DNA of 64,000 bases, from positions 1-64,000 of the forward strand of contig JAJEQY010000006.1 of the NCBI GenBank assembly GCA_020687605.1. Direction: 5' to 3'. The translations under genes were made by a program, and so were the position numbers. Shown here one piece after another: positions 9,654 to 16,322 of the stretch. Below the pieces are notes generated by a model that was not told where the DNA came from, searched no databases, and worked only from the letters and a program-made list of their open reading frames with translations. The stretch comes from Intestinimonas aquisgranensis. Its GTDB lineage: Bacteria > Bacillota > Clostridia > Oscillospirales > Oscillospiraceae. Positions within the stretch are counted from its first letter, which is position 1. Each line of letters opens with the position of its first letter.

Positions 9654-9693
9654 TGCTCAACACCTCATTAAGTCCAAGATACAAAAAACCAAT

Positions 9694-10170
9694 TTAATTA
9701 TATTCGTTTAAACGAAATCTGTCAATCTTGGTAACTGCAATTTTCCCTATTCTTTTGCGCCTTTCAGCGTATTCAACTAAACCTTTTGCATTACTTGCCG
9801 GGTGCCAGGCATAGGCAATCAGATAGTCTACATGATCCACAACATAGCGGTTTGCCCTCACGATTGCAACCTTGCGCGGAACGCTTTCCATTCCAGGAGG
9901 ATAGAATGTTCCATCAAATCCATCGGGTGTTGGGATGGGCCGCTCTGCCGGATGGTATGGCAATAGCAGAATAAGCCTTACACCCGGGTGGTATCGCTTG
10001 GCTTCTTTGACTGCTGACGCCGCAAGGCGGTCAAATCCACCATAGTGACCGACGATAAATTCTGTGACACCATATTCAATAATGTGCTGCTCCACAGCCG
10101 CATATAATGCTGGGTAAATCTCTTCCGATGCCTCTCTGTGTCCGATGAAAAAACAGCTCTTCATGCTCAT
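9694..10170 (-). CDS. SLOG-family (YpsA/DUF1273-like) Rossmann protein
   Basis: 158 residues. Starts SCFFIGHRE, followed by the glycine-rich loop FIVGHYGGFDRLAA (38-51), as in the SLOG superfamily of Rossmann-like proteins (YpsA, DprA, LOG). These bind or process nucleotide-type ligands and are often found in mobile and defence loci. TTGGAGG lies seven bases before the ATG. The gene is transcribed divergently from a small Xre regulator across a shared operator. Its 3' end contains the promoter of the defence operon, so it might also read into that operon. Substrate and function cannot be told from sequence. Confidence 0.7.
   Translation of the reverse strand: MSMKSCFFIGHREASEEIYPALYAAVEQHIIEYGVTEFIVGHYGGFDRLAASAVKEAKRYHPGVRLILLLPYHPAERPIPTPDGFDGTFYPPGMESVPRKVAIVRANRYVVDHVDYLIAYAWHPASNAKGLVEYAERRKRIGKIAVTKIDRFRLNEYN
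9697..9725 (-). promoter_or_regulatory. Consensus sigma-A promoter of the defence operon with spacer palindrome
   Basis: On the - strand: TTGACA (9720-9725), 17-base spacer, TATAAT (9697-9702), both hexamers perfect. The spacer contains the palindrome TTCGTTTAAACGAA (9703-9716), which abuts the -10 box. The promoter lies inside the end of the SLOG gene and points at the HTH gene 45 bases on. A repressor bound there would block polymerase. Confidence 0.75.
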
Positions 10171-10186
10171 CTTATATCCTCCAACC

Positions 10187-10226
10187 CTTTTGAGTTATAT
10201 TAACTCAAAAGAGTTAATCTTTTCAA
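10187..10226. promoter_or_regulatory. Divergent promoter/operator with three GAGTTA half-sites
   Basis: The inverted repeat CTTTTGAGTTA-TAT-TAACTCAAAAG (10187-10211) is perfect. It overlaps a second palindrome TAACTC-AAAA-GAGTTA (10201-10216), giving three alternating half-sites. On the - strand TTGAAA (10221-10226) and TTAATA (10198-10203), 17 bases apart, form a promoter for the SLOG gene that the half-sites cover. The divergent Xre protein is the natural candidate to bind here. Confidence 0.7.
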
Positions 10227-10267
10227 GGGGAACCGGGTATCATCATCAGTGAAAAGAGGTGATACCC

Positions 10268-10510
10268 ATGAACATCGGTGAAGCTGTTAAGGAGCGCATC
10301 TTGGAGCTGTGCAGCGAGCGCGATATTTCCATCAACAAGCTCTGCAGCATGAGCGGCGTGACCCAATCCACAGTAAACAACATCATCAGCGGTCGAAACC
10401 GCAGCGCAACAGTTTCTACAATCAAGAAACTCTGCGATGGTCTGGGAATCACGATCGAGGACTTTTTCAATTCTGAACTGTTCCGGGATTTGGAACAGGA
10501 AATTCAATAG
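10268..10510 (+). CDS. Small Xre-family transcriptional regulator
   Basis: 80 residues, essentially one HTH_3 domain: GEAVKERILELCSERDIS, then the turn and recognition helix MSGVTQSTVNNIISG, then a third helix to GITIEDFF. The ATG at 10268 is preferred over the GTG at 10259 because AAGAGGTGA lies at the correct distance before it. It is divergent from the SLOG gene across a palindromic operator and is followed by a strong terminator, so it is monocistronic and probably autoregulated. It may silence the SLOG gene and, by read-through, the defence operon. Confidence 0.85.
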   Translation: MNIGEAVKERILELCSERDISINKLCSMSGVTQSTVNNIISGRNRSATVSTIKKLCDGLGITIEDFFNSELFRDLEQEIQ

Positions 10511-10514
10511 AAAC

Positions 10515-10565
10515 GACCCGCCCGTATCCATACAGATGGTAGGAATACAGGCGGGTCCCTTTTTC
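10515..10565 (+). terminator. Rho-independent terminator after Xre regulator
   Basis: GACCCGCC (10515-10522) pairs with GGCGGGTC (10550-10557), followed by CCTTTTTCTT. Five bases after the regulator's stop. Confidence 0.8.
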
Positions 10566-10577
10566 TTAATTGTAGAT

Positions 10578-10823
10578 TCAGTCCAAAGGCGCTTTCTTTG
10601 TCACGGCCTTTAGATATTGTTCCAGGGCACCGTTCAAAATCAGTTCGGCATAGGACAGCGGATTATTGTAGAGCAGCCAGTCCAGCTCTGTCCGTTGATA
10701 CATACTGTTTGCCACTTCGTTCTCCACGGCGGTGCAGTCGATGGAGAGCAGCGTCCCATCTTCCAGGCGCAGCTCCACGCAAGCGGTGTCCAGGTTGAAC
10801 TCACAGGACAAAATCTTTCTCAT
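10578..10823 (-). CDS. Conserved small mobile-element protein (probably DUF6061)
   Basis: 81 residues, beginning MRKILSCEFNLDTACVELRL and containing AVENEVANSMYQRTELDWLL. I recall this type from Clostridia mobile elements as DUF6061, with no known function; the family name is from memory. GGGAGGTAACGAG precedes the ATG. It is acidic with no membrane segment. It sits alone between the regulator's terminator and the repeat-rich region next to the RepA-like gene. Confidence 0.6.
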   Translation of the reverse strand: MRKILSCEFNLDTACVELRLEDGTLLSIDCTAVENEVANSMYQRTELDWLLYNNPLSYAELILNGALEQYLKAVTKKAPLD

Positions 10824-11107
10824 ACTCGTTACCTCCCAATACTTGAATTTCGGTTGATTTTCCGCAGCGGCGCAAGGACTGTTTCGGTTGTTTTAGTTAC
10901 CGGCAAGCAATGCGTGTGGATAGCCACACACACGACGGGCAAGCAATGCGAGTGTTAATACACACTCACATTTCCTGCCGTCTGCTTGTTGAGGGCAGTG
11001 CCCCCAAGCCCCTTCTGAACACAGAATTTCATTCTGTGGCTACGCGTTCTCCGAACGCTTCTATTGGAAGCTGAGGTGGCAAAATACTACCCCAGCTTTT
11101 CCCTTCC
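10824..11107. other. Non-coding hairpin-rich region of element 1
   Basis: No convincing gene. A 13-base direct repeat GGCAAGCAATGCG occurs at 10902-10914 and 10938-10950, each copy followed by a small hairpin (GTGTGG-ATAG-CCACAC; GAGTGT-TAATAC-ACACTC). A further hairpin CACAGAAT-TTC-ATTCTGTG lies near 11022-11040. It adjoins the iteron-like palindrome at 11108-11180 and could be part of a transfer or replication origin, but nothing proves it. Confidence 0.45.
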
Positions 11108-11180
11108 GCGACGGTGGCGACGGTCGCAACGGTGCTGGGAGTACCCCTCAAAACACCGTCGCGACCGTTGCGAGCGTCGC
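11108..11180. repeat. Iteron-like inverted array beside RepA-like gene (element 1)
   Basis: The left arm (11108-11134) is three 9-base units (GCGACGGTG, GCGACGGTC, GCAACGGTG). The right arm (11154-11180) is its imperfect reverse complement, 23 of 27 positions. It lies 3 bases beyond the stop of the RepA-like ATPase. Element 2 has a counterpart with different bases but the same 9-base period and position (19365-19448). Confidence 0.6.
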
Positions 11181-11183
11181 GCT

Positions 11184-12359
11184 TTACTCGATTACTTCAA
11201 ACGCGGATGCTTCCACCACCATGTAAGTCAGTCGGATGCGCCGACCAGCGTGCTTGGTTTTGTTTTCGTACCTCACCTGATGTTCTTCCAGCAGACGGCT
11301 GGCATTCACATTCAGATGTTTGGTGAGCCGGTTCACCGCCATATCTGTTTGAATTGCCTGGGCCAGCTCGGTGGGACTGCCTTCCCATTCCCGATTGTCA
11401 GCAGATACGATCTTCGCTACGGCTTCCAGCACCGGGTCTGGAGGCTGCTTCCAAAGCTCATTCTCTGCGTGGTCAAGGTCCCACACCAGGCTCTCTTGGT
11501 CTTTGTTCAGATACAGCCGCTGATCAGGCTGGTCTCTGCCTACCACTTCCAGCGTGGCCTTGCTATCTGTCCGCTTTTCCTTCTGCATCAGGAGTGCCCC
11601 ATCCGCACAGCCCAACAAGCCGGTGGTGCCCGAGATCATCTCAAAACTATCCCCCGCAGGCTGCTTTCTGGTGTGGTGGACGATCAGGACGCAGACACCA
11701 TATCGGTCAGCAAATTGTTTCAGCTTGCCGATCACCTCATAGTCGCTGGAGTAGCTGTAACTGTCGCTCACCGCCTCCCGAACTTTTTGCAGGGTATCCA
11801 CGATAATCAGCTTGGTATCTCTGTGTTCCCGGACGAACTTTTCCAGCTGTTCATCCAGACCACTGCCGATCACCTTGGCACTGGTGGCGAAGTGGAGGGA
11901 GCTTGTCCCCTCCACCCCGAACATTCGGAACATCCGGCGCTGCAACCGGCTCTCATCATCTTCTAGGGCAAGATAGAGCACGGTTCCCTGATGGACTTTG
12001 TAGCCCCACAGGTCTTGCCCGGTGCTGACATGGTGAGCAAGCTGCGCCACCAGGAAAGACTTGCCGATTTTCGGCGCTCCGGCAAGGATGTACGCTCCTG
12101 TATAGAGCAGGTTCTCAATCACCGCGGACTTGCCCTCGAACACATTGTCCATCAACTCGTCCAGGGTCACAGTGTGCAGATAGGCCGGGTCGCTCATGCG
12201 GCGCATCTTCCGATAAAGTTCTTCCAAATCTCTCTCCGGGGAATTGCTTTTTTCGTCCGGGTCTGGTATAGTGGTCTTGGAATTTGTAGAGATTGACTGC
12301 CCATCATCTGCGCCAACAGATGAGCCCTGGGCAGTCATTTTCTTTTTCTCATCGATCAT
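11184..12359 (-). CDS. RepA-like hexameric helicase/AAA_25 ATPase (element 1)
   Basis: 391 residues. RecA-like ATPase core with Walker A GAPKIGKSF, LYLALEDDESRLQRR and Walker B LIIVDTLQKVR, then VLIVHHTRKQ. This is the fold of plasmid RSF1010 RepA-type helicases and AAA_25 proteins found in mobile elements. A C-terminal region of about 100 residues may be a winged helix. The start overlaps the MobC-like gene's stop by 11 bases. Adjacent iteron-like repeats suggest it supports replication of the excised circle. Closely similar to the ATPase of element 2 at 19444-20598. Confidence 0.8.
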   Translation of the reverse strand: MIDEKKKMTAQGSSVGADDGQSISTNSKTTIPDPDEKSNSPERDLEELYRKMRRMSDPAYLHTVTLDELMDNVFEGKSAVIENLLYTGAYILAGAPKIGKSFLVAQLAHHVSTGQDLWGYKVHQGTVLYLALEDDESRLQRRMFRMFGVEGTSSLHFATSAKVIGSGLDEQLEKFVREHRDTKLIIVDTLQKVREAVSDSYSYSSDYEVIGKLKQFADRYGVCVLIVHHTRKQPAGDSFEMISGTTGLLGCADGALLMQKEKRTDSKATLEVVGRDQPDQRLYLNKDQESLVWDLDHAENELWKQPPDPVLEAVAKIVSADNREWEGSPTELAQAIQTDMAVNRLTKHLNVNASRLLEEHQVRYENKTKHAGRRIRLTYMVVEASAFEVIE

Positions 12360-12684
12360 AGGCGAAATCCTCCTGCATTCCGTTCATTATGGCGGCAATC
12401 ATACGGATGGTGTCCAGCAGCTCGTCGTTCACGCCCTGCCCGGCTTCGATCCGGCGCAGCTCGTCCAGCACGGCAGCCAGCTGGTCCCGCAGGGCCTTGT
12501 AGACCCTGGGGTTACCCTGGACCACCACATCCCGTTCCAGCAGCCGCCGAATGATGTAGTCCTGCTTGGTCAGACCGGTGAGCTTCACCAGAGCTTCCAG
12601 GTGGAGATCTTCTTCCGCCGACACCCGGAAAGCCACCGTCTTGTTCCGCCAGCGGTTGTGGTTGTCATAGTTCTTCTTGGACAT
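12349..12684 (-). CDS. MobC-like/ribbon-helix-helix protein (element 1)
   Basis: 111 residues. RWRNKTVAFRVSAEED followed by LTKQDYIIRRLLER looks like a ribbon-helix-helix DNA-binding strand and helices, as in MobC-type relaxosome accessory proteins. The C-terminal half is helical. It lies between integrase and RepA-like genes, overlapping the latter by 11 bases. Nearly the same protein is encoded by element 2 (20602-20922). It may bind an origin of transfer or of replication; which one is not visible. Confidence 0.65.
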   Translation of the reverse strand: MSKKNYDNHNRWRNKTVAFRVSAEEDLHLEALVKLTGLTKQDYIIRRLLERDVVVQGNPRVYKALRDQLAAVLDELRRIEAGQGVNDELLDTIRMIAAIMNGMQEDFAYDR

Positions 12685-12688
12685 TTTC

Positions 12689-13771
12689 TTACACTCCTTT
12701 CTCGTTTTTCAGTGAATCCAGCTTGTCGGCCATTTCCACCTGACGGGTGGGGAACAGATGAGCATAGCGGTAGGTGATGTCGATGCTCTCATGCCCCACA
12801 CGCTCCGCGATGGCCAGGGCGGTAAAGCCCATGTCGATCAACAAACTGATGTGGCTATGTCTCAAATCGTGTATACGGATGCGCTTTACCCCAGTTTGCT
12901 TGCAACCTCGGTCCATTTCCCGGTGGAGATAGCTTTTGCTGATGGGGAACATTCGGCTATCCGCCTCCACCCCGTAGAGCTGCTTGAGGTAGTCCTGGAG
13001 TTCATCACACAGGAACTGAGGCATCTGGATCACCCGGTTGCTCTTGGGCGTTTTGGGGGTGGTAATGACATCCTGCTTGTTGAGCCGCTGGTAAGACTTG
13101 TTGATGGTGAGAGTGCGTTTCTCAAAGTCGAAGTCCGCCGGGGTCAGAGCCAGCAGCTCCCCCTCCCGGACACCGCACCAGTACAGAACTTCAAAGGCGT
13201 AGAAGGAAAGTGGCTTATCCATCATGGCCTCGGAAAACTTGGTGTACTCCTCGCGGGTCCAGAACAGCATCTCCTTTCGTTCTTCCGCCCCTATGTTGCC
13301 CGCCTGCCGGGCCGGGTTGATATTCAGGCCGTAAAATCGGGCAGCGTGGTTGAAAATGGCGCTAAGTTGATTGTGAACTGTCTTAAGGTAGGTTTTGGAC
13401 AGAGGCTTGCCGTGGCAGTCTCGCATTTCCCGGATCTCGTTCTGCCAGCGCATGATGTCCTTGGCCGTGATCTCCGACAGCTTCCGCTTGGCAAAGTAAG
13501 GCAGAATCTTCTTTTTGATGATGCTCTCCTTGGTGAGCCAGGTGTTGAGCTTCAGCTTGGGCTTAATGTCCCTCTCATAGAGAGCAACGAAGCTCTCAAA
13601 GGTCATGTTCACATCGGCCTGCTTCTCCATCAGGAACTCCCGTTCCCATTCCAGCGCCTCTCGCTTGGTGGCAAAGCCCCTTTTGAGCTTCTGCTGACGC
13701 TCACCCTTCCAGTCGGTGTAGCGGAACTGCACATACCAGGTGCCGTTGTCCTTGTTCTTGAACGCTGCCAT
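12689..13771 (-). CDS. Tyrosine integrase of element 1
   Basis: 360 residues. An N-terminal AP2-like arm-binding domain (GTWYVQFRYTDWKGERQQKLKRG), a SAM-like core-binding domain, then the catalytic domain with Arg in CGVREGELLALT (about 198), HDLRHSH (about 302), VGHESI and the nucleophile Tyr in TYRYAHLF (about 335). This is the Tn916/phage-integrase class. Almost certainly it catalyses recombination between the element's att site and the end of guaA. It lies 2 bases from xis and 4 bases from the MobC-like gene. It is closely similar to the integrase of element 2, which explains the shared target. Confidence 0.95.
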   Translation of the reverse strand: MAAFKNKDNGTWYVQFRYTDWKGERQQKLKRGFATKREALEWEREFLMEKQADVNMTFESFVALYERDIKPKLKLNTWLTKESIIKKKILPYFAKRKLSEITAKDIMRWQNEIREMRDCHGKPLSKTYLKTVHNQLSAIFNHAARFYGLNINPARQAGNIGAEERKEMLFWTREEYTKFSEAMMDKPLSFYAFEVLYWCGVREGELLALTPADFDFEKRTLTINKSYQRLNKQDVITTPKTPKSNRVIQMPQFLCDELQDYLKQLYGVEADSRMFPISKSYLHREMDRGCKQTGVKRIRIHDLRHSHISLLIDMGFTALAIAERVGHESIDITYRYAHLFPTRQVEMADKLDSLKNEKGV

Positions 13772-13773
13772 AA

Positions 13774-13977
13774 TTACTCCCCCTTTCTCGCCGTCTCGGT
13801 TCTCGTGCCATAAAACTTCTCGTGGAAGAACTTGCGGTCAATCCGGCCAGAGATAGTGATACAGCCGGTTTTCGCCAGTTCCTCGTTCATCTGCCGGATG
13901 AGCTTGTAGGCGTAGGGGACGGATACCCCCAGCTCCTCGGCCACTTCATTGACGCGCATAAAAATCTGGTTTGCCAT
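13774..13977 (-). CDS. Excisionase-like HTH protein (element 1)
   Basis: 67 residues from the ATG at 13977, chosen because AGGAAGG stands before it; a start 15 codons upstream lacks this. MRVNEVAEELGVSVPYAYKLIRQMNEEL is the winged-helix segment of small excisionases or helix-turn-helix DNA-binding (MerR-like) proteins. The tail GRIDRKFFHEKFYG is typical of the family in these elements. Located directly before the integrase gene and divergent from the Xre regulator, the standard place for xis. It should direct excision; it may also act as integrase regulator. Confidence 0.8.
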   Translation of the reverse strand: MANQIFMRVNEVAEELGVSVPYAYKLIRQMNEELAKTGCITISGRIDRKFFHEKFYGTRTETARKGE

Positions 13978-14216
13978 GATAAATACCTTCCTTTCCTTGT
14001 TGTTGGTGACTGTGGCCTGCAAGTGTTGTGTTTCATAAATGCCTCCTTACTTATGTCCGCCACTTTTTTTCAGTTTCGCAACCAAAAATCTGGCGGGCCA
14101 TTTGATGTGCTATGTTATCTAAGCTTATCTGCTTAGTGTTCTTATAATACTATACATATAAGCTTAGTTCAAGTCTTTTAGAAGAAATATTATTAAATAA
14201 ATTTGCTTAGATTATC

Positions 14217-14245
14217 TTGACAAAACTAAACAAATATGCTATGTT
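14217..14245 (+). promoter_or_regulatory. Promoter of Xre regulator (element 1)
   Basis: TTGACA (14217-14222), 17 bases, TATGTT (14240-14245), about 35 bases before the start codon. The region between xis and this gene (about 14115-14210) contains several CTAAGC/GCTTAG half-sites in both directions, likely operators. Confidence 0.65.
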
Positions 14246-14280
14246 GCTTATCAGAACAACCATAGATGGGAGCTGGATGT

Positions 14281-14769
14281 ATGGCGATTGGCGAACGGAT
14301 TCACTTTTTCCGTCTCCTGCGGGGGATGACACAGAAATACCTCGGTATGGCGTTGGGCTTTCCGGAGAAGTCTGCCGATGTGCGCCTGGCACAGTATGAA
14401 ACTGGATCAAGGACCCCTAAGGCGGATCTAACTGCCGCCCTGGCGCAGGTACTGGATGTCTCGCCCCATGCCCTCTCCGTCCCGGACATAGACTCCTATG
14501 TGGGGCTGATGCACACCCTGTTCACCCTGGAGGACAACTACGGTCTGAAGATCACGGAGCAGGACGGCGAGCTTGCCTTGCAGGTGGATTTCCGCAAAAA
14601 CAAGAATGCTGCCCGGCTGCACGAAATGCTTTGGGCCTGGCGGGAACAGGCAGCCAAACTGGAGGCCGGTGAGATCTCCCAGGAGGAGTACGACCGCTGG
14701 CGTTACCACTACCCGGAGTACGACAGCAGCCAGATCCACGCCAAGGTGCCGCCGGAGGGCCTGATCTGA
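14281..14769 (+). CDS. Xre-family regulator of element 1
   Basis: 162 residues from the ATG at 14281. HTH domain: IGERIHFFRLLRGMTQKYLG, then RLAQYETGSRTP and LDVSPHAL. The C-terminal part is helical and ends with the EEYDRWRYHYPE motif, which resembles DEYFEWKLNWP in the regulator of element 2. Divergent from xis-int, so it probably represses the integration module and itself. Followed by a clear terminator at 14847-14890. Confidence 0.85.
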   Translation: MAIGERIHFFRLLRGMTQKYLGMALGFPEKSADVRLAQYETGSRTPKADLTAALAQVLDVSPHALSVPDIDSYVGLMHTLFTLEDNYGLKITEQDGELALQVDFRKNKNAARLHEMLWAWREQAAKLEAGEISQEEYDRWRYHYPEYDSSQIHAKVPPEGLI

Positions 14770-14846
14770 CCCTCTCACTTGTAGGCCACGGGAGAGGCCA
14801 TTTGTTGCGCAAAATCAGAAAATTCAAATAAATGAGAGCAAAATAA

Positions 14847-14890
14847 AAAAGGTCTAACTGATTAGCAAAAATCAGTTAGACCTTTTACTT
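14847..14890 (+). terminator. Terminator after Xre regulator (element 1)
   Basis: AAAAGGTCTAACTGAT (14847-14862) pairs perfectly with ATCAGTTAGACCTTTT (14871-14886). Confidence 0.85.
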
Positions 14891-14975
14891 ATGAATAAAA
14901 AGATGAGGATTTTTAGGCTACTCGCAAGCCACCCGATTTTTCTTTTCAAACTCAATAAATCGGTATTTGACGAGT

Positions 14976-14997
14976 GCTATCAATCTGCTATCAAATG
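14976..14997 (+). repeat. Paired 11-bp repeats, right arm of element 1
   Basis: GCTATCAATCT and GCTATCAAATG in direct tandem, 68 bases inside the core repeat. Same spacing and consensus (TATCAA) as the pairs at 23028-23049 and 15179-15200. Confidence 0.5.
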
Positions 14998-15064
14998 GGG
15001 AATCTGAAAATCAAAAAGTCAGTGTTTTCAAGGGTTTGCGGGCCCTCATATCCACTTTTTGCTT

Positions 15065-15075
15065 ATTCCCACTCG
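15065..15075. repeat. att core repeat between elements 1 and 2
   Basis: ATTCCCACTCG, identical to the cores at 407-417 and 23107-23117. Flanks differ, and read on the - strand it still encodes Glu-Trp-Glu-stop, now with TAA. This places the junction between the two elements here. Confidence 0.75.
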
Positions 15076-15114
15076 GCAAATTCAGATATATGGGAGCGTA
15101 TTTAGGGTGATTTT

Positions 15115-15154
15115 GCAGGCAAAACATTCGCAAATATGTTAATGTTTTGCCTGC
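15115..15154. other. Perfect hairpin at left end of element 2
   Basis: GCAGGCAAAACATT (15115-15128) and AATGTTTTGCCTGC (15141-15154) pair perfectly. The sequence TTCGCAAATATGTTAATG across the loop (15127-15144) recurs exactly at 22228-22245, just upstream of xis. Confidence 0.65.
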
Positions 15155-15178
15155 TTATTTGAGGCAGTACGCTTTCTT

Positions 15179-15200
15179 AGTATCAAAATAGTATCACAAA
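15179..15200 (+). repeat. Paired 11-bp repeats, left arm of element 2
   Basis: AGTATCAAAAT and AGTATCACAAA in tandem, about 100 bases inside the core; same consensus as the right-end pairs. Confidence 0.5.
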
Positions 15201-15275
15201 AACCGAGAAATTGCAAGGGTTTCAGGCCATAAACGGCCACAATCAAAACTTCCCTCAATTTGATGTAAGTTTCTG

Positions 15276-15519
15276 TCGAAATGGGTCTCAAATCGAGACC
15301 CATTTCGACCACCGCCTGGGAGCGTAAACGCTCCCAGGCAATAGGGGATTGATTTCCGCCCCGGCGGAAATCAATCCCACCATGGGACGCAATTCGACCT
15401 AAAATCAAAGGAGGCGGGCAAGCACTTCTGGTGCTTGCCCGCCTTGATAACCGCAGAGCAAGGCCGGGCGGGGCGGTCAATGGCGGCGCACTTGTGCGCC
15501 GTTCATCTCGACCATTGAC
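15276..15519. other. Cluster of five consecutive perfect hairpins
   Basis: Perfect inverted repeats follow one another: 15276-15308 (14-base arms), 15314-15339 (11), 15345-15378 (16), 15413-15443 (13) and 15484-15501 (8) inside an outer pair GTCAATGG/CCATTGAC (15477-15484, 15512-15519). No convincing gene overlaps. Dense hairpins of this kind occur in single-strand origins, oriT regions and structured RNAs; I cannot tell which. It lies between the left end of element 2 and arsC. Confidence 0.6.
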
Positions 15520-15544
15520 AGCCCCGACTGGATTTGCTATCCAT

Positions 15545-15958
15545 CTAAAGAAGTGCGTTGTGTTCTATTCGATTTCTTAGATTATCAATTTTTTCTTTGA
15601 TAGACTGGATTATCTCCAAAAATGCTTTGTCTGATTTTCCTGTCGGATCGTCAAGCCCCCAATCCTCCCGGTGCTTGCAGGGTAGATAGGGGCAGGCCAC
15701 ATTGCACCCCATTGTTATTACAATGTCTACGGGCGGAAGTTCGTTCAGCAATTTGCTATATTGCGTCTGCTCCATGTCAATGCCATAGAGTTGTTTTATC
15801 AGCCGAACTGCGTCCTGGTTGATCTGCGGCACAGTCTCCGTGCCAGCGGAGTAACTTTCAAATACATCGGAGGCCAGATACTTTCCGAGTGCCTCGGCGA
15901 TTTGGCTCCGGCAGGAATTGTGGACGCAGATAAACGCCACCTTGGGTTTTTGACCCAT
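15545..15958 (-). CDS. arsC: Arsenate reductase, thioredoxin-linked LMW phosphatase type
   Basis: 137 residues. P-loop CVHNSCR (11-17) at the N-terminus gives the CX5R signature of low-molecular-weight phosphatase-like arsenate reductases. Further cysteines at 85, 89 and 94 (MGCNVACPYLPC) match the redox pair that relays the disulfide to thioredoxin, and WGLDDP supplies the general acid. It reduces arsenate to arsenite in the cytosol, for efflux. Last gene of the ars operon, 3 bases after the thioredoxin-like gene, which may regenerate it. Confidence 0.9.
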   Translation of the reverse strand: MGQKPKVAFICVHNSCRSQIAEALGKYLASDVFESYSAGTETVPQINQDAVRLIKQLYGIDMEQTQYSKLLNELPPVDIVITMGCNVACPYLPCKHREDWGLDDPTGKSDKAFLEIIQSIKEKIDNLRNRIEHNALL

Positions 15959-15961
15959 ACG

Positions 15962-16303
15962 TCATCCCCTGACCTTTTGAATGAGGGCTTTGACCTCATC
16001 TTTTTTCAAAACCTTACCATAGGACACCACCTTGCCATCTACCACAAGGGCAGGGGTGGTCATCACGCCATAGGCGGCGATCTGCGAGAAGTCGGTCACA
16101 TGGTCGATGGTGGTGTCCATGTTCAATTCCGCAAGTGCCGCTCTGGTGGCATCTTCCAACGCATGGCACTTCGCACAGCCAGACCCCAGCACTTTGACCC
16201 CGGCAGTTGTTTTTGCGGCCTCTGCCTGCGCCATCTTTTCGGGTGTGCAACTATCGCCACAGCAACAACTTTTTTCCTCTTTCTTCTTACCAAACAATCC
16301 CAT
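15962..16303 (-). CDS. Thioredoxin-family small redox protein
   Basis: 113 residues. A thioredoxin_3-type domain with the active-site CAKC (43-46) in VLGSGCAKCHALE and the cis-proline region YGVMTTPALVVDGKV. The N-terminal KSCCCGDSC adds four cysteines that could bind metal or arsenite. Proteins of this type accompany ArsP/DUF318 permeases in ars operons. Likely partner of the adjacent arsenate reductase; that pairing is inference. Confidence 0.85.
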   Translation of the reverse strand: MGLFGKKKEEKSCCCGDSCTPEKMAQAEAAKTTAGVKVLGSGCAKCHALEDATRAALAELNMDTTIDHVTDFSQIAAYGVMTTPALVVDGKVVSYGKVLKKDEVKALIQKVRG

Positions 16304-16322
16304 TGTGAATGACCTCCTTAGA

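Larger units (their letters stand above)
418..15075. mobile_element. Integrative mobilizable element 1 (defence cargo)
   Basis: Bounded by the core repeats at 407-417 and 15065-15075. Backbone at the right: Xre regulator (+), then xis, integrase, MobC-like protein and RepA-like ATPase (-). Cargo at the left: restriction-modification plus OLD/helicase operon, SLOG gene and a second regulator. Bases 418-687 hold no gene; they are AT-rich and include a degenerate pair of 11-base repeats at 520-541. No relaxase gene is seen inside the boundaries. Confidence 0.75.

Noticed and set aside
15139..15480. A 113-codon frame over the hairpin cluster
   Set aside because: No ribosome site, no family, and it is laid across perfect inverted repeats that better explain the sequence.
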